Assembly (NCBI RefSeq): GCF_003324565.1
Contig: NZ_QOLA01000019.1
Coordinates: 62,001 to 126,000 of the forward strand
Direction of reading: 5' to 3'
DNA length: 64,000 bases
From: Streptomyces sp. SDr-06
GTDB taxonomy: Bacteria; Actinomycetota; Actinomycetes; Streptomycetales; Streptomycetaceae
Shown here one piece after another: positions 48,326 through 57,050 of the stretch (the first letter of the stretch is position 1; each line of letters begins with the position of its first letter). The notes below the pieces were generated by a model. The model did no database searches and was not told the origin of the DNA. It worked only from the letters and a program-made list of their open reading frames with translations. The position numbers and the translations under genes are program-made.

Positions 48326-49717
48326 ATGCTGACCCTCCTCGGCTTCGGCATGATCGCGACCTTCCTGGTCCTGATCATGCTGAAGAAGATGTCGCCGATC
48401 GCGGCGCTGGTTCTGATCCCCGCTCTCTTCTGTGTCTTCGTCGGCAAGGGAGCCCATCTCGGCGACTACGTCATCAAGGGCGTCGGCTCGCTCGCGCCGA
48501 CCGCCGCGATGCTCATGTTCGCGATCATCTACTTCGGCGTGATGATCGACGTCGGCCTCTTCGACCCGATCGTCCGGGGCATCCTGCGCTTCTGCAAGGC
48601 CGACCCGATGCGGGTGGTGGTGGGCACCGCGCTGCTCGCCGCGGTCGTCTCGCTCGACGGCGACGGCTCCACCACCTTCATGATCACCGTCTCGGCGATG
48701 TACCCGCTGTACAAGCGGCTCGGCATGAGCCTCGTCGTGATGACGGGCGTCGCCGCCACCGCCAACGGCGTGATGAACACGCTTCCCTGGGGCGGCCCCA
48801 CCGCCCGCGCCGCGACCGCGCTCAAGCTGGACGCCTCCGACATCTTCGTGCCGATGATCCCGGCGTTGGCCGTCGGCCTGGTCGCGGTCCTCGTCCTCTC
48901 GTACGTGCTCGGCCTGCGCGAGCGCAAGCGCGTCGGTCACCTCTCCCTCGACGCGGTCCTGGCGCCGGAGCCGGAGACCGTCCTGGTCGGCGCCGGGGGC
49001 TCCGGCGAGGCTCCACGCGCGGCGAGCGGCGGCGCGGGGGCGGCTGCCGGTGCGGGCGCACCGGAGGACGACGACTTCCAGGGGCTCGACGCCGCGCGCG
49101 AGACCCTGCGGCCCGGCCTCTACTGGTTCAACGCGCTGCTCACCGTCGCGCTGCTCACCTCCATGATCATGGAGTGGCTGCCGATCCCGGTGCTCTTCCT
49201 GATCGGCGCGGCCCTCGCGCTGACCGTGAACTTCCCGCGCGTCGCGGACCAGAAGGCCCGGATCGCCGCCCACGCCGACAACGTCGTCAACGTCTCCGGC
49301 ATGGTCTTCGCCGCCGCCGTCTTCACGGGCGTCCTCAACGGCACCGGCATGGTCAGGCACATGGCGGACTGGCTCGTCGGCGTGGTGCCGGACAGCATGG
49401 GCTCGCAGATGGGTCTGGTCACCGGTCTGCTCAGCCTGCCGCTCACCTACTTCATGTCGAACGACGGCTTCTACTTCGGCGTGCTGCCCGTCCTCGCCGA
49501 GGCCGGTGCCGCGCACGGCGTCTCCCCGCTGGAGATCGCCCGCGCCTCGCTGGCCGGGCAGGCGCTGCACATGTCCAGCCCGCTGGTCCCCGCGGTGTAC
49601 GTGCTGGTGGGCATGGCCAAGGTGGAGTTCGGCGACCATACCCGGTTCACCGTGAAGTGGGCGGCGCTCACCTGCCTGGTGGTCCTGGCCTCGGGCATCC
49701 TGTTCGGCATCGTCTGA
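48326..49717 (+). CDS. CitMHS-family metal-citrate transporter
   Basis: A 463-residue carrier with about 12 membrane helices. The start MLTLLGFGMIATFLVLIMLK, VSLDGDGSTTFMITVSAMYPLY and TYFMSNDGFYFGVLPVLAEA match the CitMHS family. The S. coelicolor member CitSc (SCO1710 in memory) takes up iron- and calcium-citrate complexes with protons. A long Gly/Ala-rich cytoplasmic loop with acidic residues (about 225-265) lies between the halves. The start is ATG 48326 with AGGTG upstream; GTG 48317 in frame would add three residues. It stands 123 bp after the molybdoenzyme gene with no visible terminator. Confidence 0.93.
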   Translation: MLTLLGFGMIATFLVLIMLKKMSPIAALVLIPALFCVFVGKGAHLGDYVIKGVGSLAPTAAMLMFAIIYFGVMIDVGLFDPIVRGILRFCKADPMRVVVGTALLAAVVSLDGDGSTTFMITVSAMYPLYKRLGMSLVVMTGVAATANGVMNTLPWGGPTARAATALKLDASDIFVPMIPALAVGLVAVLVLSYVLGLRERKRVGHLSLDAVLAPEPETVLVGAGGSGEAPRAASGGAGAAAGAGAPEDDDFQGLDAARETLRPGLYWFNALLTVALLTSMIMEWLPIPVLFLIGAALALTVNFPRVADQKARIAAHADNVVNVSGMVFAAAVFTGVLNGTGMVRHMADWLVGVVPDSMGSQMGLVTGLLSLPLTYFMSNDGFYFGVLPVLAEAGAAHGVSPLEIARASLAGQALHMSSPLVPAVYVLVGMAKVEFGDHTRFTVKWAALTCLVVLASGILFGIV

Positions 49718-49863
49718 CCCCGCCCCACTCCGCCCCGCCCCTCCGCTCCCGGCCGGTGGCCGAAGGGGGTGCCTGGCGGGGCGGGGCGGTGACCAGGAGG
49801 ATGGCGCCGGTACGGAACCGGGGGCTGGTGTCCCCGGCTCCACGGGCCGCCCCTGGCGCCCAA

Positions 49864-49882
49864 AAACTAACGGCGCTAGTTT
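49864..49882. promoter_or_regulatory. TetR-type operator upstream of the aldehyde/alcohol dehydrogenase operon
   Basis: AAACTA-ACGGCGC-TAGTTT is a perfect 6-bp inverted repeat 39 bp before the aldehyde dehydrogenase ATG. The same layout (AAACTA-N7-TAATTA) occurs at 54194-54212 before the acyl-CoA dehydrogenase gene. Confidence 0.75.
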
Positions 49883-49921
49883 AGGCGGCGGACGACACTG
49901 GCTCCGCTCGGGAGGATTGCG

Positions 49922-51316
49922 ATGAAGGCCCACGACGGCATGTACATCGGCGGCGCTTGGCGGGCCGCCGCGGGCGGCGACACCATCGCGGTGGTGAACC
50001 CGGCCGACGAACAGGTCATCGGGCACGTCCCGGCGGGCACGGCCGAGGACGTCGACGCCGCGGTACGCGCCGCCCGCGCGGCCCTCCCGGCCTGGGCGGC
50101 GACCGCGCCCGCCGAGCGCGCGGCCCGGCTCGCGGCGCTGCGGGATTACCTGGTCGCGCGCAAGGACGAGATCGCCGAGACCATCAGCGCCGAGCTGGGC
50201 GCGCCGCCGTCCTTCGCGCAGGCCGTGCACACGGGCCTGCCGATCGCGGTCGCCGGTTCGTACGCCGAGCTGGCCGCCTCGTACGCCTTCGAGGAGCGGA
50301 TCGGGAACTCCACCGTCTACCAGGAGCCGGTCGGGGTCGTCGGCGCGATCACGCCCTGGAACTATCCGCTGCACCAGATCGTCAACAAGGTGGCACCTGC
50401 CCTGGCGGCGGGCTGCACGGTCGTCCTGAAGCCCGCGGAGGACACGCCCCTGACCGCGCAGCTCTTCGCCGAGGCGGTGCACGAAACCGGCCTGCCCGCC
50501 GGGGTGTTCAACCTGGTCACGGGCCTTGGCCCGGTCGCCGGCCAGGCGCTCGCCGGGCACGAGGGGGTCGACCTGGTCTCGTTCACCGGCTCGACCGCCG
50601 TCGGCCGGCAGATCGGCGCGACGGCGGGCGGCGCCGTCAAGCGCGTCGCCCTGGAGCTCGGCGGCAAGTCCGCCAATGTCATCCTGCCCTCCGCCGACCT
50701 CGCGAAGGCCGTCAACGTGGGCGTCGCCAACGTGATGGGCAACTCCGGCCAGACGTGCAGCGCGTGGACGCGGATGCTGGTGCACGCCGACCAGTACGAC
50801 GAGGCCGTCGAGCTGGCCTCGGCCGCCGCCGCCAAGTACACCGTCGGCGACCGGATCGGCCCGCTGGTCAACGCCAAGCAACTGGCGCGCGTGCGCGGCT
50901 ACATCGAGAAGGGCGTCCAGGAAGGCGCGCGCATCGTCGCGGGCGGCGCCGAAGCGCCTCTGGAGCAGGGCTACTACGTCTCGCCGACCGTCTTCGCGGA
51001 CGTCACCCCCGAGATGACCATCGCCCAGGAGGAGATCTTCGGCCCGGTCGTCTCGATCATCAAGTACGTGGACGAGGACGACGCGCTGCGGATCGCCAAC
51101 GGCACCGTGTACGGCCTGGCGGGCGGGGTCTGGGCGGGCGACGAGGCGGAGGCCGTGGCCTTCGCGCGCCGCATGGACACCGGCCAGGTCGACATCAACG
51201 GCGGACGCTTCAACCCCCTCGCCCCGTTCGGCGGTTATAAGCAGTCGGGCGTCGGGCGCGAGCTCGGCGTCCACGGTCTGGCCGAATACCTCCAGACCAA
51301 GTCGCTCCAGTTCTGA
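49922..51316 (+). CDS. NAD(P)-dependent aldehyde dehydrogenase
   Basis: A 464-residue enzyme with all family motifs: TPWNYPLHQIVNKVAPAL, PAEDTPLTAQL, FTGSTAVGR, catalytic Glu245 in LELGGKSAN and Cys279 in NSGQTCSAW, and the C-terminal PFGGYKQSGVGRELG. It oxidises an aldehyde to its acid. GGAGG precedes ATG 49922. The alcohol dehydrogenase gene follows 44 bp later, so the pair should take an alcohol through the aldehyde to a carboxylic acid. A TetR-type palindrome stands in the promoter. Substrate unknown. Confidence 0.94.
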   Translation: MKAHDGMYIGGAWRAAAGGDTIAVVNPADEQVIGHVPAGTAEDVDAAVRAARAALPAWAATAPAERAARLAALRDYLVARKDEIAETISAELGAPPSFAQAVHTGLPIAVAGSYAELAASYAFEERIGNSTVYQEPVGVVGAITPWNYPLHQIVNKVAPALAAGCTVVLKPAEDTPLTAQLFAEAVHETGLPAGVFNLVTGLGPVAGQALAGHEGVDLVSFTGSTAVGRQIGATAGGAVKRVALELGGKSANVILPSADLAKAVNVGVANVMGNSGQTCSAWTRMLVHADQYDEAVELASAAAAKYTVGDRIGPLVNAKQLARVRGYIEKGVQEGARIVAGGAEAPLEQGYYVSPTVFADVTPEMTIAQEEIFGPVVSIIKYVDEDDALRIANGTVYGLAGGVWAGDEAEAVAFARRMDTGQVDINGGRFNPLAPFGGYKQSGVGRELGVHGLAEYLQTKSLQF

Positions 51317-51360
51317 GACCGTCCGCCTCCCCTTCCCACCGCTCAGGAGTAACGCCCGTC

Positions 51361-52440
51361 ATGGTTCGCGCCGCCGTACTGACCGCCGTCGGCTCTCCGC
51401 TGGAGATCACCGACATCGACCTCCCCGAGCCGGGACCCGGCCAGGTGCGGGTCCGCCTGGCCGCCGCCGGGGTCTGCCACTCCGACCTCTCGCTCACCAA
51501 CGGCACCATGCGGGTCCCGGTGCCCGCCGTGCTCGGCCACGAGGGCGCGGGGACCGTCGTCTCGGTCGGCGAGGGGGTCACCTCGGTCGCCCCCGGCGCC
51601 GAGGTCGTCCTCAACTGGGCGCCGTCCTGCGGGAGTTGCCACCCCTGCTCGCTCGGCGAGGTGTGGCTGTGCGTCAACGCGCTGAACGGCGCGGCCTCGG
51701 TGTACGCGCGCACCGCCGACGGCGCAGAGCTCCACCCGGGGCTCAACGTGGCCGCGTTCGCGGAGGAGACCGTCGTCGCGGAGAACTGCCTGATCCCGCT
51801 CCCCGACGGCGTGCCGCTCATCGAGGCCGCACTGCTCGGCTGCGCGGTCCTGACGGGGTACGGGGCGATCCACCACTCGGCGCGGGTGCGTGCGGGCGAG
51901 ACGGTCGCGGTCTTCGGCGCGGGTGGGGTGGGCCTTGCCACCCTCCAGTCGGCCCGGATCGCGGGCGCCGCGCGGATCATCGCCGTCGACGTGTCCCCCG
52001 CCAAGGAGGAACTGGCCCGCGCCGCGGGCGCGACCGACTTCGTCGTCGCGTCCGAGACGACGGCCAAGGACATCCGGAGGCTCACCGGCGGTCAGGGCAC
52101 CGACGTGGCCGTCGAGTGCGTGGGGCGCGCCGTGACCATCCGTACCGCCTGGGAGTCGACCCGGCGCGGCGGGCGCACCACGGTCGTCGGCATCGGCGGC
52201 AAGGACCAGCAAGTGACCTTCAACGCGCTGGAGATCTTCCACTGGGGCCGCACGCTTGCGGGCTGCGTGTACGGAAACTCCGACCCGGCGGCCGACCTTC
52301 CGGTCCTTGCCGGGCACATCCGGGCCGGGCGTCTCGACCTCGGCTCGATGGTGTCCGAGCGCATCGCCCTGGACGGCATCCCGGCCGCCTTCGACACCAT
52401 GCTCGCGGGCAAGGGCGGCCGGGCTCTGGTGGTGTTCTAG
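51361..52440 (+). CDS. Zinc-dependent alcohol dehydrogenase (class III-like)
   Basis: A 359-residue medium-chain dehydrogenase. The catalytic zinc ligands are Cys39 and His60-Glu61, and the structural zinc uses Cys90, Cys93, Cys96 and Cys104 (CGSCHPCSLGEVWLC). The NAD fold has VAVFGAGGVGLATLQSARIAG with Asp after the second strand (IAVDVSP), suggesting NAD over NADP. It resembles the Zn-ADH/formaldehyde-dehydrogenase-like group that works with an aldehyde dehydrogenase, encoded directly upstream. AGGAG precedes ATG 51361. The convergent EamA gene lies 11 bp away. Confidence 0.93.
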   Translation: MVRAAVLTAVGSPLEITDIDLPEPGPGQVRVRLAAAGVCHSDLSLTNGTMRVPVPAVLGHEGAGTVVSVGEGVTSVAPGAEVVLNWAPSCGSCHPCSLGEVWLCVNALNGAASVYARTADGAELHPGLNVAAFAEETVVAENCLIPLPDGVPLIEAALLGCAVLTGYGAIHHSARVRAGETVAVFGAGGVGLATLQSARIAGAARIIAVDVSPAKEELARAAGATDFVVASETTAKDIRRLTGGQGTDVAVECVGRAVTIRTAWESTRRGGRTTVVGIGGKDQQVTFNALEIFHWGRTLAGCVYGNSDPAADLPVLAGHIRAGRLDLGSMVSERIALDGIPAAFDTMLAGKGGRALVVF

Positions 52441-52451
52441 CCGGAGTGGGC

Positions 52452-53450
52452 TCAGCCGATCCGCTCCCCGGGGCTCGGCTCGCCCGCGTCCTCGGGGGCG
52501 GGGGGCACGGCCCCGGCGGCGGGCCCGGCCGCCACGGTGACCCCGCCCGGGGAGCTCCGCCGCGGCCGGGACCGCGAAACCGCCACGCCCGCCAGGCAGA
52601 TGGCGCCGCCGAGCAGCGTGAGCGCCGCCGGGACCTCGTCGAGCACCGCCCAGGACATCAGCACCACCAGGGCGGGCACCACGTAGGTCGTGGCGCCCAT
52701 GCGGCTCGCCGAGGTGCGGGCCAGCGCGTAGGCCCAGGTCGTGAAGGCGAGGGCGGTCGGGAACACGCCCAGGTACACCATGTTCAGGGTCGCGGAGGCG
52801 GGCGCGTGCGAGGCGTCCGAGATCAGCCGGCCGCTGAACGGCAGGCAGGCCAGCGCTCCCACCAGGCAGCTGAAGAAGGTGACTTGGAGCGGGCTGCCGT
52901 GCCGCAGCGCGGGCTTCTGCAGGACGACTCCCGCCGCGTAGGTGGCCGCGGCGGCCAGGCACAGCAGCACGCCGAGCACCGAGGCGTGCCCGTCGCCCGA
53001 CATCGAGAGCCCCACCGCGACCGCGCCCGCGAACGAGACGGCCATGCCCGCGATCAGGCGCGGCGGCAGCGCCTCGCCGAGGAAGCGGGAGGCGAGCAGC
53101 GCCATGAGGATGGGGCCGACGTTCACGATCATCGCGGCGGTGCCCGCGTCGACCTGCCGCTCGCCCCAGTTGAGGACGACCATGTAGCAGGCGAACCACA
53201 GCACGCCGGAGGCCACGATGCCCGGCCAGGCGGCCCTCGGCGGCAGTCCTTCGCGGCGTATCAGCAGCAGGAGGCCGAGCACGAGCGCCCCGGAGAGCAG
53301 GCGGCCGAGGGCGAGGGCGCCGGGGGAGTAGGCGTCGCCCGCGCTGCGGATCGCCACGAAGGCCGAGGCCCACAGCACGACGGAGACCGCCGCGGCGGCG
53401 AGGGCGAGCCGGGCGGAACGGCGCTCGGGCGAGAAGTTCGTCAGGGTCAT
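52452..53450 (-). CDS. EamA/DMT-superfamily exporter
   Basis: A 332-residue membrane protein of two EamA repeats and about ten hydrophobic segments. The first repeat begins LALAAAAVSVVLWASAFVAIRSAGDAYSP and the second FSCLVGALACLPFSGRLIS. Members are exporters or permeases of amino acids, nucleosides or drugs; the substrate is not predictable. A Pro/Ala-rich tail follows the last helix. Its start is 40 bp from the stop of the TetR gene on the same strand, so it may be the second gene of that transcript. Confidence 0.9.
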   Translation of the reverse strand: MTLTNFSPERRSARLALAAAAVSVVLWASAFVAIRSAGDAYSPGALALGRLLSGALVLGLLLLIRREGLPPRAAWPGIVASGVLWFACYMVVLNWGERQVDAGTAAMIVNVGPILMALLASRFLGEALPPRLIAGMAVSFAGAVAVGLSMSGDGHASVLGVLLCLAAAATYAAGVVLQKPALRHGSPLQVTFFSCLVGALACLPFSGRLISDASHAPASATLNMVYLGVFPTALAFTTWAYALARTSASRMGATTYVVPALVVLMSWAVLDEVPAALTLLGGAICLAGVAVSRSRPRRSSPGGVTVAAGPAAGAVPPAPEDAGEPSPGERIG

Positions 53451-53490
53451 GCGAGGACAGTAGGCGCCCGGAGGCCCGGATCCGGCCGAA

Positions 53491-54165
53491 TTATCGAGCG
53501 GGGTCCGCCAACTCGGGGGCGGCCTGGTCGCCCAGCGCGCCGTACTGGATCGCGAGCCCGTCGAGCAGGGCCTGGAGCCCGGTCTCGAAGGCGCCCTCGT
53601 CGATCCGTTCCTGCCGCTCGGCGAGGAGGTGGGCCTGGCCCAGGTGCGGATAGTCGGCCGGGTCGTAGGCGCTCTCGTCGTCCACGAAGCCGCGCGCGAA
53701 GGAGCCGAGCGCCGAGCCCATGATGAAGTACCGCATCAGCGCGCCGATGCGGGTCGCCTGCGCGGGGGGCCACCCCGCCGCCACCATCGCGCCGAACACC
53801 GCGTCCGCGAGCCGCAGACCGGCCGGGCGCCGTCCCGGGCCCTGGGCGAGGACCGGGACGATGTTGGGGTGGCGGGTGAGGACCGCGCGGTAGGCGCGGG
53901 CCCAGTCGTGCAGCGACGTACGCCAGTCGCGGTCGTCGTCCGCGTCGAACATCGACAGGTCGACCTGCGCCGAGGTGGCGTCGGCGACGGCCTCCAGGAT
54001 CTCGTCCTTGGTGCGGAAGTGGTTGTACAGCGAGGGCCCGCTGACCCCCAGCTCGGCCGCGAGGCGCCGGGTCGACACCGCGGCGAGGCCCTCCGCGTCC
54101 ACGAGCGCGCTCGCCGCCGCGACGATGCGGTCGGTGCTCAGGAGGGGCTTGCGCGGTCGGGCCAT
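53491..54165 (-). CDS. TetR-family regulator, divergent from an acyl-CoA dehydrogenase
   Basis: A 224-residue regulator from ATG 54165 (a second in-frame ATG lies at 54174). The helix-turn-helix reads STDRIVAAASALVDAEGLAAV, RLAAELGVSGPSLYNHFRTK. The ligand domain includes DWARAYRAVLTRHPNIVPVLAQGPG. This arrangement (TetR opposite an acyl-CoA dehydrogenase) usually marks a fatty or branched-acid degradation module sensing an acyl-CoA. The 23-bp motif at 54191-54213 recurs before the aldehyde dehydrogenase operon, so this protein may control both. Confidence 0.88.
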   Translation of the reverse strand: MARPRKPLLSTDRIVAAASALVDAEGLAAVSTRRLAAELGVSGPSLYNHFRTKDEILEAVADATSAQVDLSMFDADDDRDWRTSLHDWARAYRAVLTRHPNIVPVLAQGPGRRPAGLRLADAVFGAMVAAGWPPAQATRIGALMRYFIMGSALGSFARGFVDDESAYDPADYPHLGQAHLLAERQERIDEGAFETGLQALLDGLAIQYGALGDQAAPELADPAR

Positions 54166-54190
54166 GCGGCACATAGTAGGGCCTGCCAAC

Positions 54191-54213
54191 CAAAAACTAG
54201 CAGTGGTAATTAA
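54191..54213. promoter_or_regulatory. TetR-type operator shared with the aldehyde dehydrogenase promoter
   Basis: The sequence CAAAAACTAGCAGTGGTAAT followed by TAA has AAACTA-N7-TAATTA, the same layout as at 49864-49882, in the 66-bp gap between the TetR and acyl-CoA dehydrogenase genes. Confidence 0.7.
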
Positions 54214-54231
54214 ATCTGGGGTGCAGGGAAC

Positions 54232-55389
54232 ATGAACCTGGAGCTGAGCGAGGAGCAGGCGGCCGTCCGGCAGCTCGCCGAGGAGTTCGTCGGCCGCGAG
54301 ATCACCCCGCATGTCGTCGAGTGGGACCGCTCCGAGAACGTCGACAGGTCGATCGTCAAGAAGCTGGGTTCGCTCGGCTTCCTCGGCCTCACCATCGACG
54401 AGGAGTACGGCGGCTCCGGCGGTGACCACCTCGCCTACTGCCTGGTCACCGAGGAGCTCGGCCGCGGCGACTCCTCGGTCCGCGGCATCGTGTCGGTCTC
54501 CCTCGGCCTGGTCACCAAGACGATCGCGTCCTGGGGTGACGAGGAGCAGAAGCGAGCCTGGCTGCCCCGGCTCACCTCCGGCGACGCCCTCGGCTGCTTC
54601 GGCCTCACCGAGCCGGGCACGGGCTCGGACGCCGGCAACCTCTCCACGCGGGCCGTCCGGGACGGCGCCTCGGGGGACTGGGTGATCAACGGCGCCAAGA
54701 TGTTCATCACCAACGGCACCTGGGCCGATGTGGTGCTGCTCTTCGCCCGCACCAACGACACCCCGGGCCACCGGGGCGTCTCGGCGTTCCTCGTCCCCAC
54801 CGACACCCCGGGGCTGACCCGCCGCACCATCCACGGCAAGCTCGGCCTGCGGGGCCAGGCGACCGCCGAGCTCGTGCTCGACGACGTGCGGGTCCCGGCG
54901 GGCGCGCTGCTCGGCCCCGAGGGCAAGGGCTTCTCCATAGCCATGTCGGCGCTCGCCAAGGGGCGGATGTCGGTCGCGGCCGGCTGCGTGGGCATCGCGC
55001 AGGCCGCCCTCGACGCGGCCGTCCGCTACGCCGGTGAGCGCGAGCAGTTCGGCAAGCCGATCGCCCACTACCAGCTCGTCCAGGAGCTGATCAGCGACAT
55101 CTCGGTGGACGTGGACGCGGCCCGGCTGCTGACCTGGCGGGTGGCCGATCTCATCGACCGGGGTCAGGAGTTCGCGACCGCCGCGTCCAAGGCCAAGCTG
55201 TTCGCCTCCGAGGCCGCGGTGCGCTCGGCCAACAACGCCCTCCAGGTCTTCGGCGGCTACGGCTACATCGACGAGTACCCGGTCGGGAAGCTGCTGCGCG
55301 ACGCCCGCGTGATGACCCTCTACGAGGGCACCAGTCAGATCCAGAAGCTCATCATCGGCCGTGCGGAGACCGGGGTTTCGGCGTTCTGA
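54232..55389 (+). CDS. Acyl-CoA dehydrogenase
   Basis: A 385-residue flavoenzyme with the family marks LGCFGLTEPGTGSDAGNL, WVINGAKMFITNGTWADV, FGGYGYIDEYPVGKLLRDARVM and the catalytic base Glu365 in YEGTSQIQ. The base position and length suit the short- or branched-chain group. It uses FAD to place the first double bond in an acyl-CoA and passes electrons to ETF. It begins 18 bp after the operator and is controlled by the divergent TetR. A 13-bp hairpin closes it at 55424-55453. No other beta-oxidation gene is in the same operon. Confidence 0.95.
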   Translation: MNLELSEEQAAVRQLAEEFVGREITPHVVEWDRSENVDRSIVKKLGSLGFLGLTIDEEYGGSGGDHLAYCLVTEELGRGDSSVRGIVSVSLGLVTKTIASWGDEEQKRAWLPRLTSGDALGCFGLTEPGTGSDAGNLSTRAVRDGASGDWVINGAKMFITNGTWADVVLLFARTNDTPGHRGVSAFLVPTDTPGLTRRTIHGKLGLRGQATAELVLDDVRVPAGALLGPEGKGFSIAMSALAKGRMSVAAGCVGIAQAALDAAVRYAGEREQFGKPIAHYQLVQELISDISVDVDAARLLTWRVADLIDRGQEFATAASKAKLFASEAAVRSANNALQVFGGYGYIDEYPVGKLLRDARVMTLYEGTSQIQKLIIGRAETGVSAF

Positions 55390-55423
55390 CCCCGGCGGGC
55401 GGCTGAGTACGCCCTGAGTACGA

Positions 55424-55453
55424 GAGCGGATGTGGCACGCGCCACATCCGCTC
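55424..55453 (+). terminator. Strong hairpin between the acyl-CoA dehydrogenase and yiaA-like genes
   Basis: A perfect 13-bp stem GAGCGGATGTGGC / GCCACATCCGCTC with loop ACGC starts 34 bp after the dehydrogenase stop. Its last base is 13 nt before the ATG of the next gene, so it could also act on translation of that gene. Confidence 0.8.
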
Positions 55454-55466
55454 CATGCTGTCCGTC

Positions 55467-55754
55467 ATGAGTGAGACACCGGTCAAGCAGCAGAACACCG
55501 CGGCCTACTACGGACAGGCCGTCGCCGCCTTCGCGGTCGCGCTCGTCGCCACCGCCATCGGCATCCTCCGCCTCCAGGCGGACGCCTGGGTCCGCGCCTT
55601 CCTCGGCATCGCGGTCCTCTACCTCGTCACCTCCGCCTTCACGCTGGCCAAGGTGGTCCGGGACCGCCAGGAGGCCGGGCAGATCGTCAGCCGCGTCGAC
55701 CAGGCCCGACTGGAAAAGCTCCTCGCCGAACACGACCCGTTCCAGAAGCTCTAA
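55467..55754 (+). CDS. YiaA/YiaB-type small inner-membrane protein
   Basis: A 95-residue protein from ATG 55467; an in-frame ATG at 55455 would add MLSV. Two hydrophobic segments (about 16-34, AFAVALVATAIGILRL, and 43-62, LGIAVLYLVTSAFTLAKVV) fit the yiaA/B two-helix domain. A charged C-terminal helix (QIVSRVDQARLEKLLAEHDP) ends it. Function is unknown. It has no ribosome site and sits directly after the 13-bp hairpin. Its stop codon overlaps the motif at 55753-55765 in front of the TetR gene. Confidence 0.75.
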   Translation: MSETPVKQQNTAAYYGQAVAAFAVALVATAIGILRLQADAWVRAFLGIAVLYLVTSAFTLAKVVRDRQEAGQIVSRVDQARLEKLLAEHDPFQKL

Positions 55755-55765
55755 GCGCTTGCTCA
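55753..55765. promoter_or_regulatory. Motif shared by the tetR and MaoC promoters, copy 1
   Basis: AAGCGCTTGCTCA occurs here, 61 bp before the TetR ATG, and again at 57051-57063. Its core AAGCGCTT is palindromic, as expected for half of a TetR-type operator. Confidence 0.6.
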
Positions 55766-55826
55766 CCCTCGGGGTATGGTGTTCGTCCACCTGAACGCGG
55801 ACGCTGACGGACGAGAGGGGCGAGCG

Positions 55827-56462
55827 ATGGGCATGGCTGACGTGACCGAGGAGACGGCCGGCGGCGAGGAGAAGCCGTGGGGCGAGGTCACGCCCGAGGC
55901 CGCCAGGAGGCTGCTCGTCGCCGCCGTCGAGGCCTTCGCCGAGCGCGGCTACCACGCCACCACGACCCGGGACATCGCGGGCCGGGCCGGTATGAGCCCG
56001 GCCGCGCTCTACATCCACTACAAGACCAAGGAAGAGCTGCTCCACCGGATCAGCCGGATCGGCCACGACAAGGCCCTGGAGATCCTCCAGTCCGCGGCCG
56101 ACGGCGAGGGGAGCGCCGCCGAGCGGCTCTCCGCCGCGGTGCGCTCCTTCGTCCGCTGGCACGCGGGGCACCACATGACGGCCCGCGTCGTCCAGTACGA
56201 ACTCGACGCGCTCGGTGCGGAGCACCGCACCGAGATCGTGGAACTGCGCAGGCGCAGCGATGCCGCGGTGCGCCGCATCCTGAACGACGGTGTGGCGGCG
56301 GGCGAGTTCGACGTGCCCGACGTGCCGGGCACCACGCTCGCCGTGCTCTCGCTCTGCATCGACGTGGCCCGCTGGTTCAACACCGAGGGCCGCCGCACGC
56401 CCGACGAGGTCGGCGCGCTCTACGCCGACCTCGTGCTGCGCATGGTGGGGGTCCAGAAGTAG
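55827..56462 (+). CDS. TetR-family transcriptional regulator
   Basis: A 211-residue regulator from ATG 55827, with GAGAGGGG upstream. After a 22-residue acidic arm comes the helix-turn-helix (RRLLVAAVEAFAERGYHATT, IAGRAGMSPAALYIHYKTKE). The C-terminal domain (VVQYELDALGAEHRTEIVEL, RWFNTEGRRTPDEVGAL) resembles the KstR/FadR-type group (TetR_C_17-like) that senses acyl-CoA or sterol-derived ligands. The motif AAGCGCTTGCTCA in its own promoter and before the MaoC gene suggests self-control and control of that enzyme. Confidence 0.86.
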   Translation: MGMADVTEETAGGEEKPWGEVTPEAARRLLVAAVEAFAERGYHATTTRDIAGRAGMSPAALYIHYKTKEELLHRISRIGHDKALEILQSAADGEGSAAERLSAAVRSFVRWHAGHHMTARVVQYELDALGAEHRTEIVELRRRSDAAVRRILNDGVAAGEFDVPDVPGTTLAVLSLCIDVARWFNTEGRRTPDEVGALYADLVLRMVGVQK

Positions 56463-56521
56463 CGGACCCGGCCGCGCCGCGGAGGCGGGGCCGGGAGCGT
56501 GCGGAGGAGACCGGGGCGCGC

Positions 56522-56983
56522 TCAGAAGAAGTAGCGCGAGACCGACTCCGCCACGCACACCGGCTTCTCGCCGCCCTCGCGCTCCACGGTGACCTTCGCG
56601 GTGACCTGCACGCCGCCGCCCGCCTCCACGACGTCCGTGAGCACGGCGGTCGCGCGCAGCCGCGAGCCGACCGGCACGGGGGAGGGGAAGCGGACCTTGT
56701 CGGTGCCGTAGTTGATGCCCATCTTCATGCCCTCGACCCGCAGGACCTGCGGCACCAGGGTCGGCAGCAGCGACAGGGTGAGGTAGCCGTGCGCGATGGT
56801 CGTCCCGAAGGGTCCGGCCGCCGCCCGCTCGGGGTCGACGTGGATCCACTGGTGGTCGCCGGTGGCGTCGGCGAACAGGTCGATCCGCTTCTGGTCGATC
56901 TCCAGCCAGTCGCTGTGCCCGAGCTGCTCGCCCACCCCGGCCTTCAGCTCCTCGGCGGACGTGAAGATCCTCGGCTCTGCCAT
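56522..56983 (-). CDS. MaoC-family (R)-specific enoyl-CoA hydratase-like protein
   Basis: A 153-residue single hot-dog protein. The catalytic loop FADATGDHQWIHVDPERA carries the D-x4-H pair of the (R)-specific hydratases, and GPFGTTIAHGYLTLSL is the usual helix. It should hydrate an enoyl-CoA or process a related thioester. ATG 56983 is supported by AAGGA upstream; an earlier ATG at 57052 would add an arginine-rich leader. The promoter holds the motif at 57051-57063. It is convergent with the TetR gene. Confidence 0.92.
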   Translation of the reverse strand: MAEPRIFTSAEELKAGVGEQLGHSDWLEIDQKRIDLFADATGDHQWIHVDPERAAAGPFGTTIAHGYLTLSLLPTLVPQVLRVEGMKMGINYGTDKVRFPSPVPVGSRLRATAVLTDVVEAGGGVQVTAKVTVEREGGEKPVCVAESVSRYFF

Positions 56984-57050
56984 GTCCTTGGTCCCTGCCT
57001 CTCGCGACGCTCTCGCCGTCCTGGAAAAGCTCATCCGCAAGCACCTGTCC

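Noticed and set aside
48233..51274. A 1013-codon open frame opposite the citrate carrier and aldehyde dehydrogenase
   Set aside because: Shadow of two motif-rich genes; it contains no domain and is rich in Asp, Gly and His from inverted codons.
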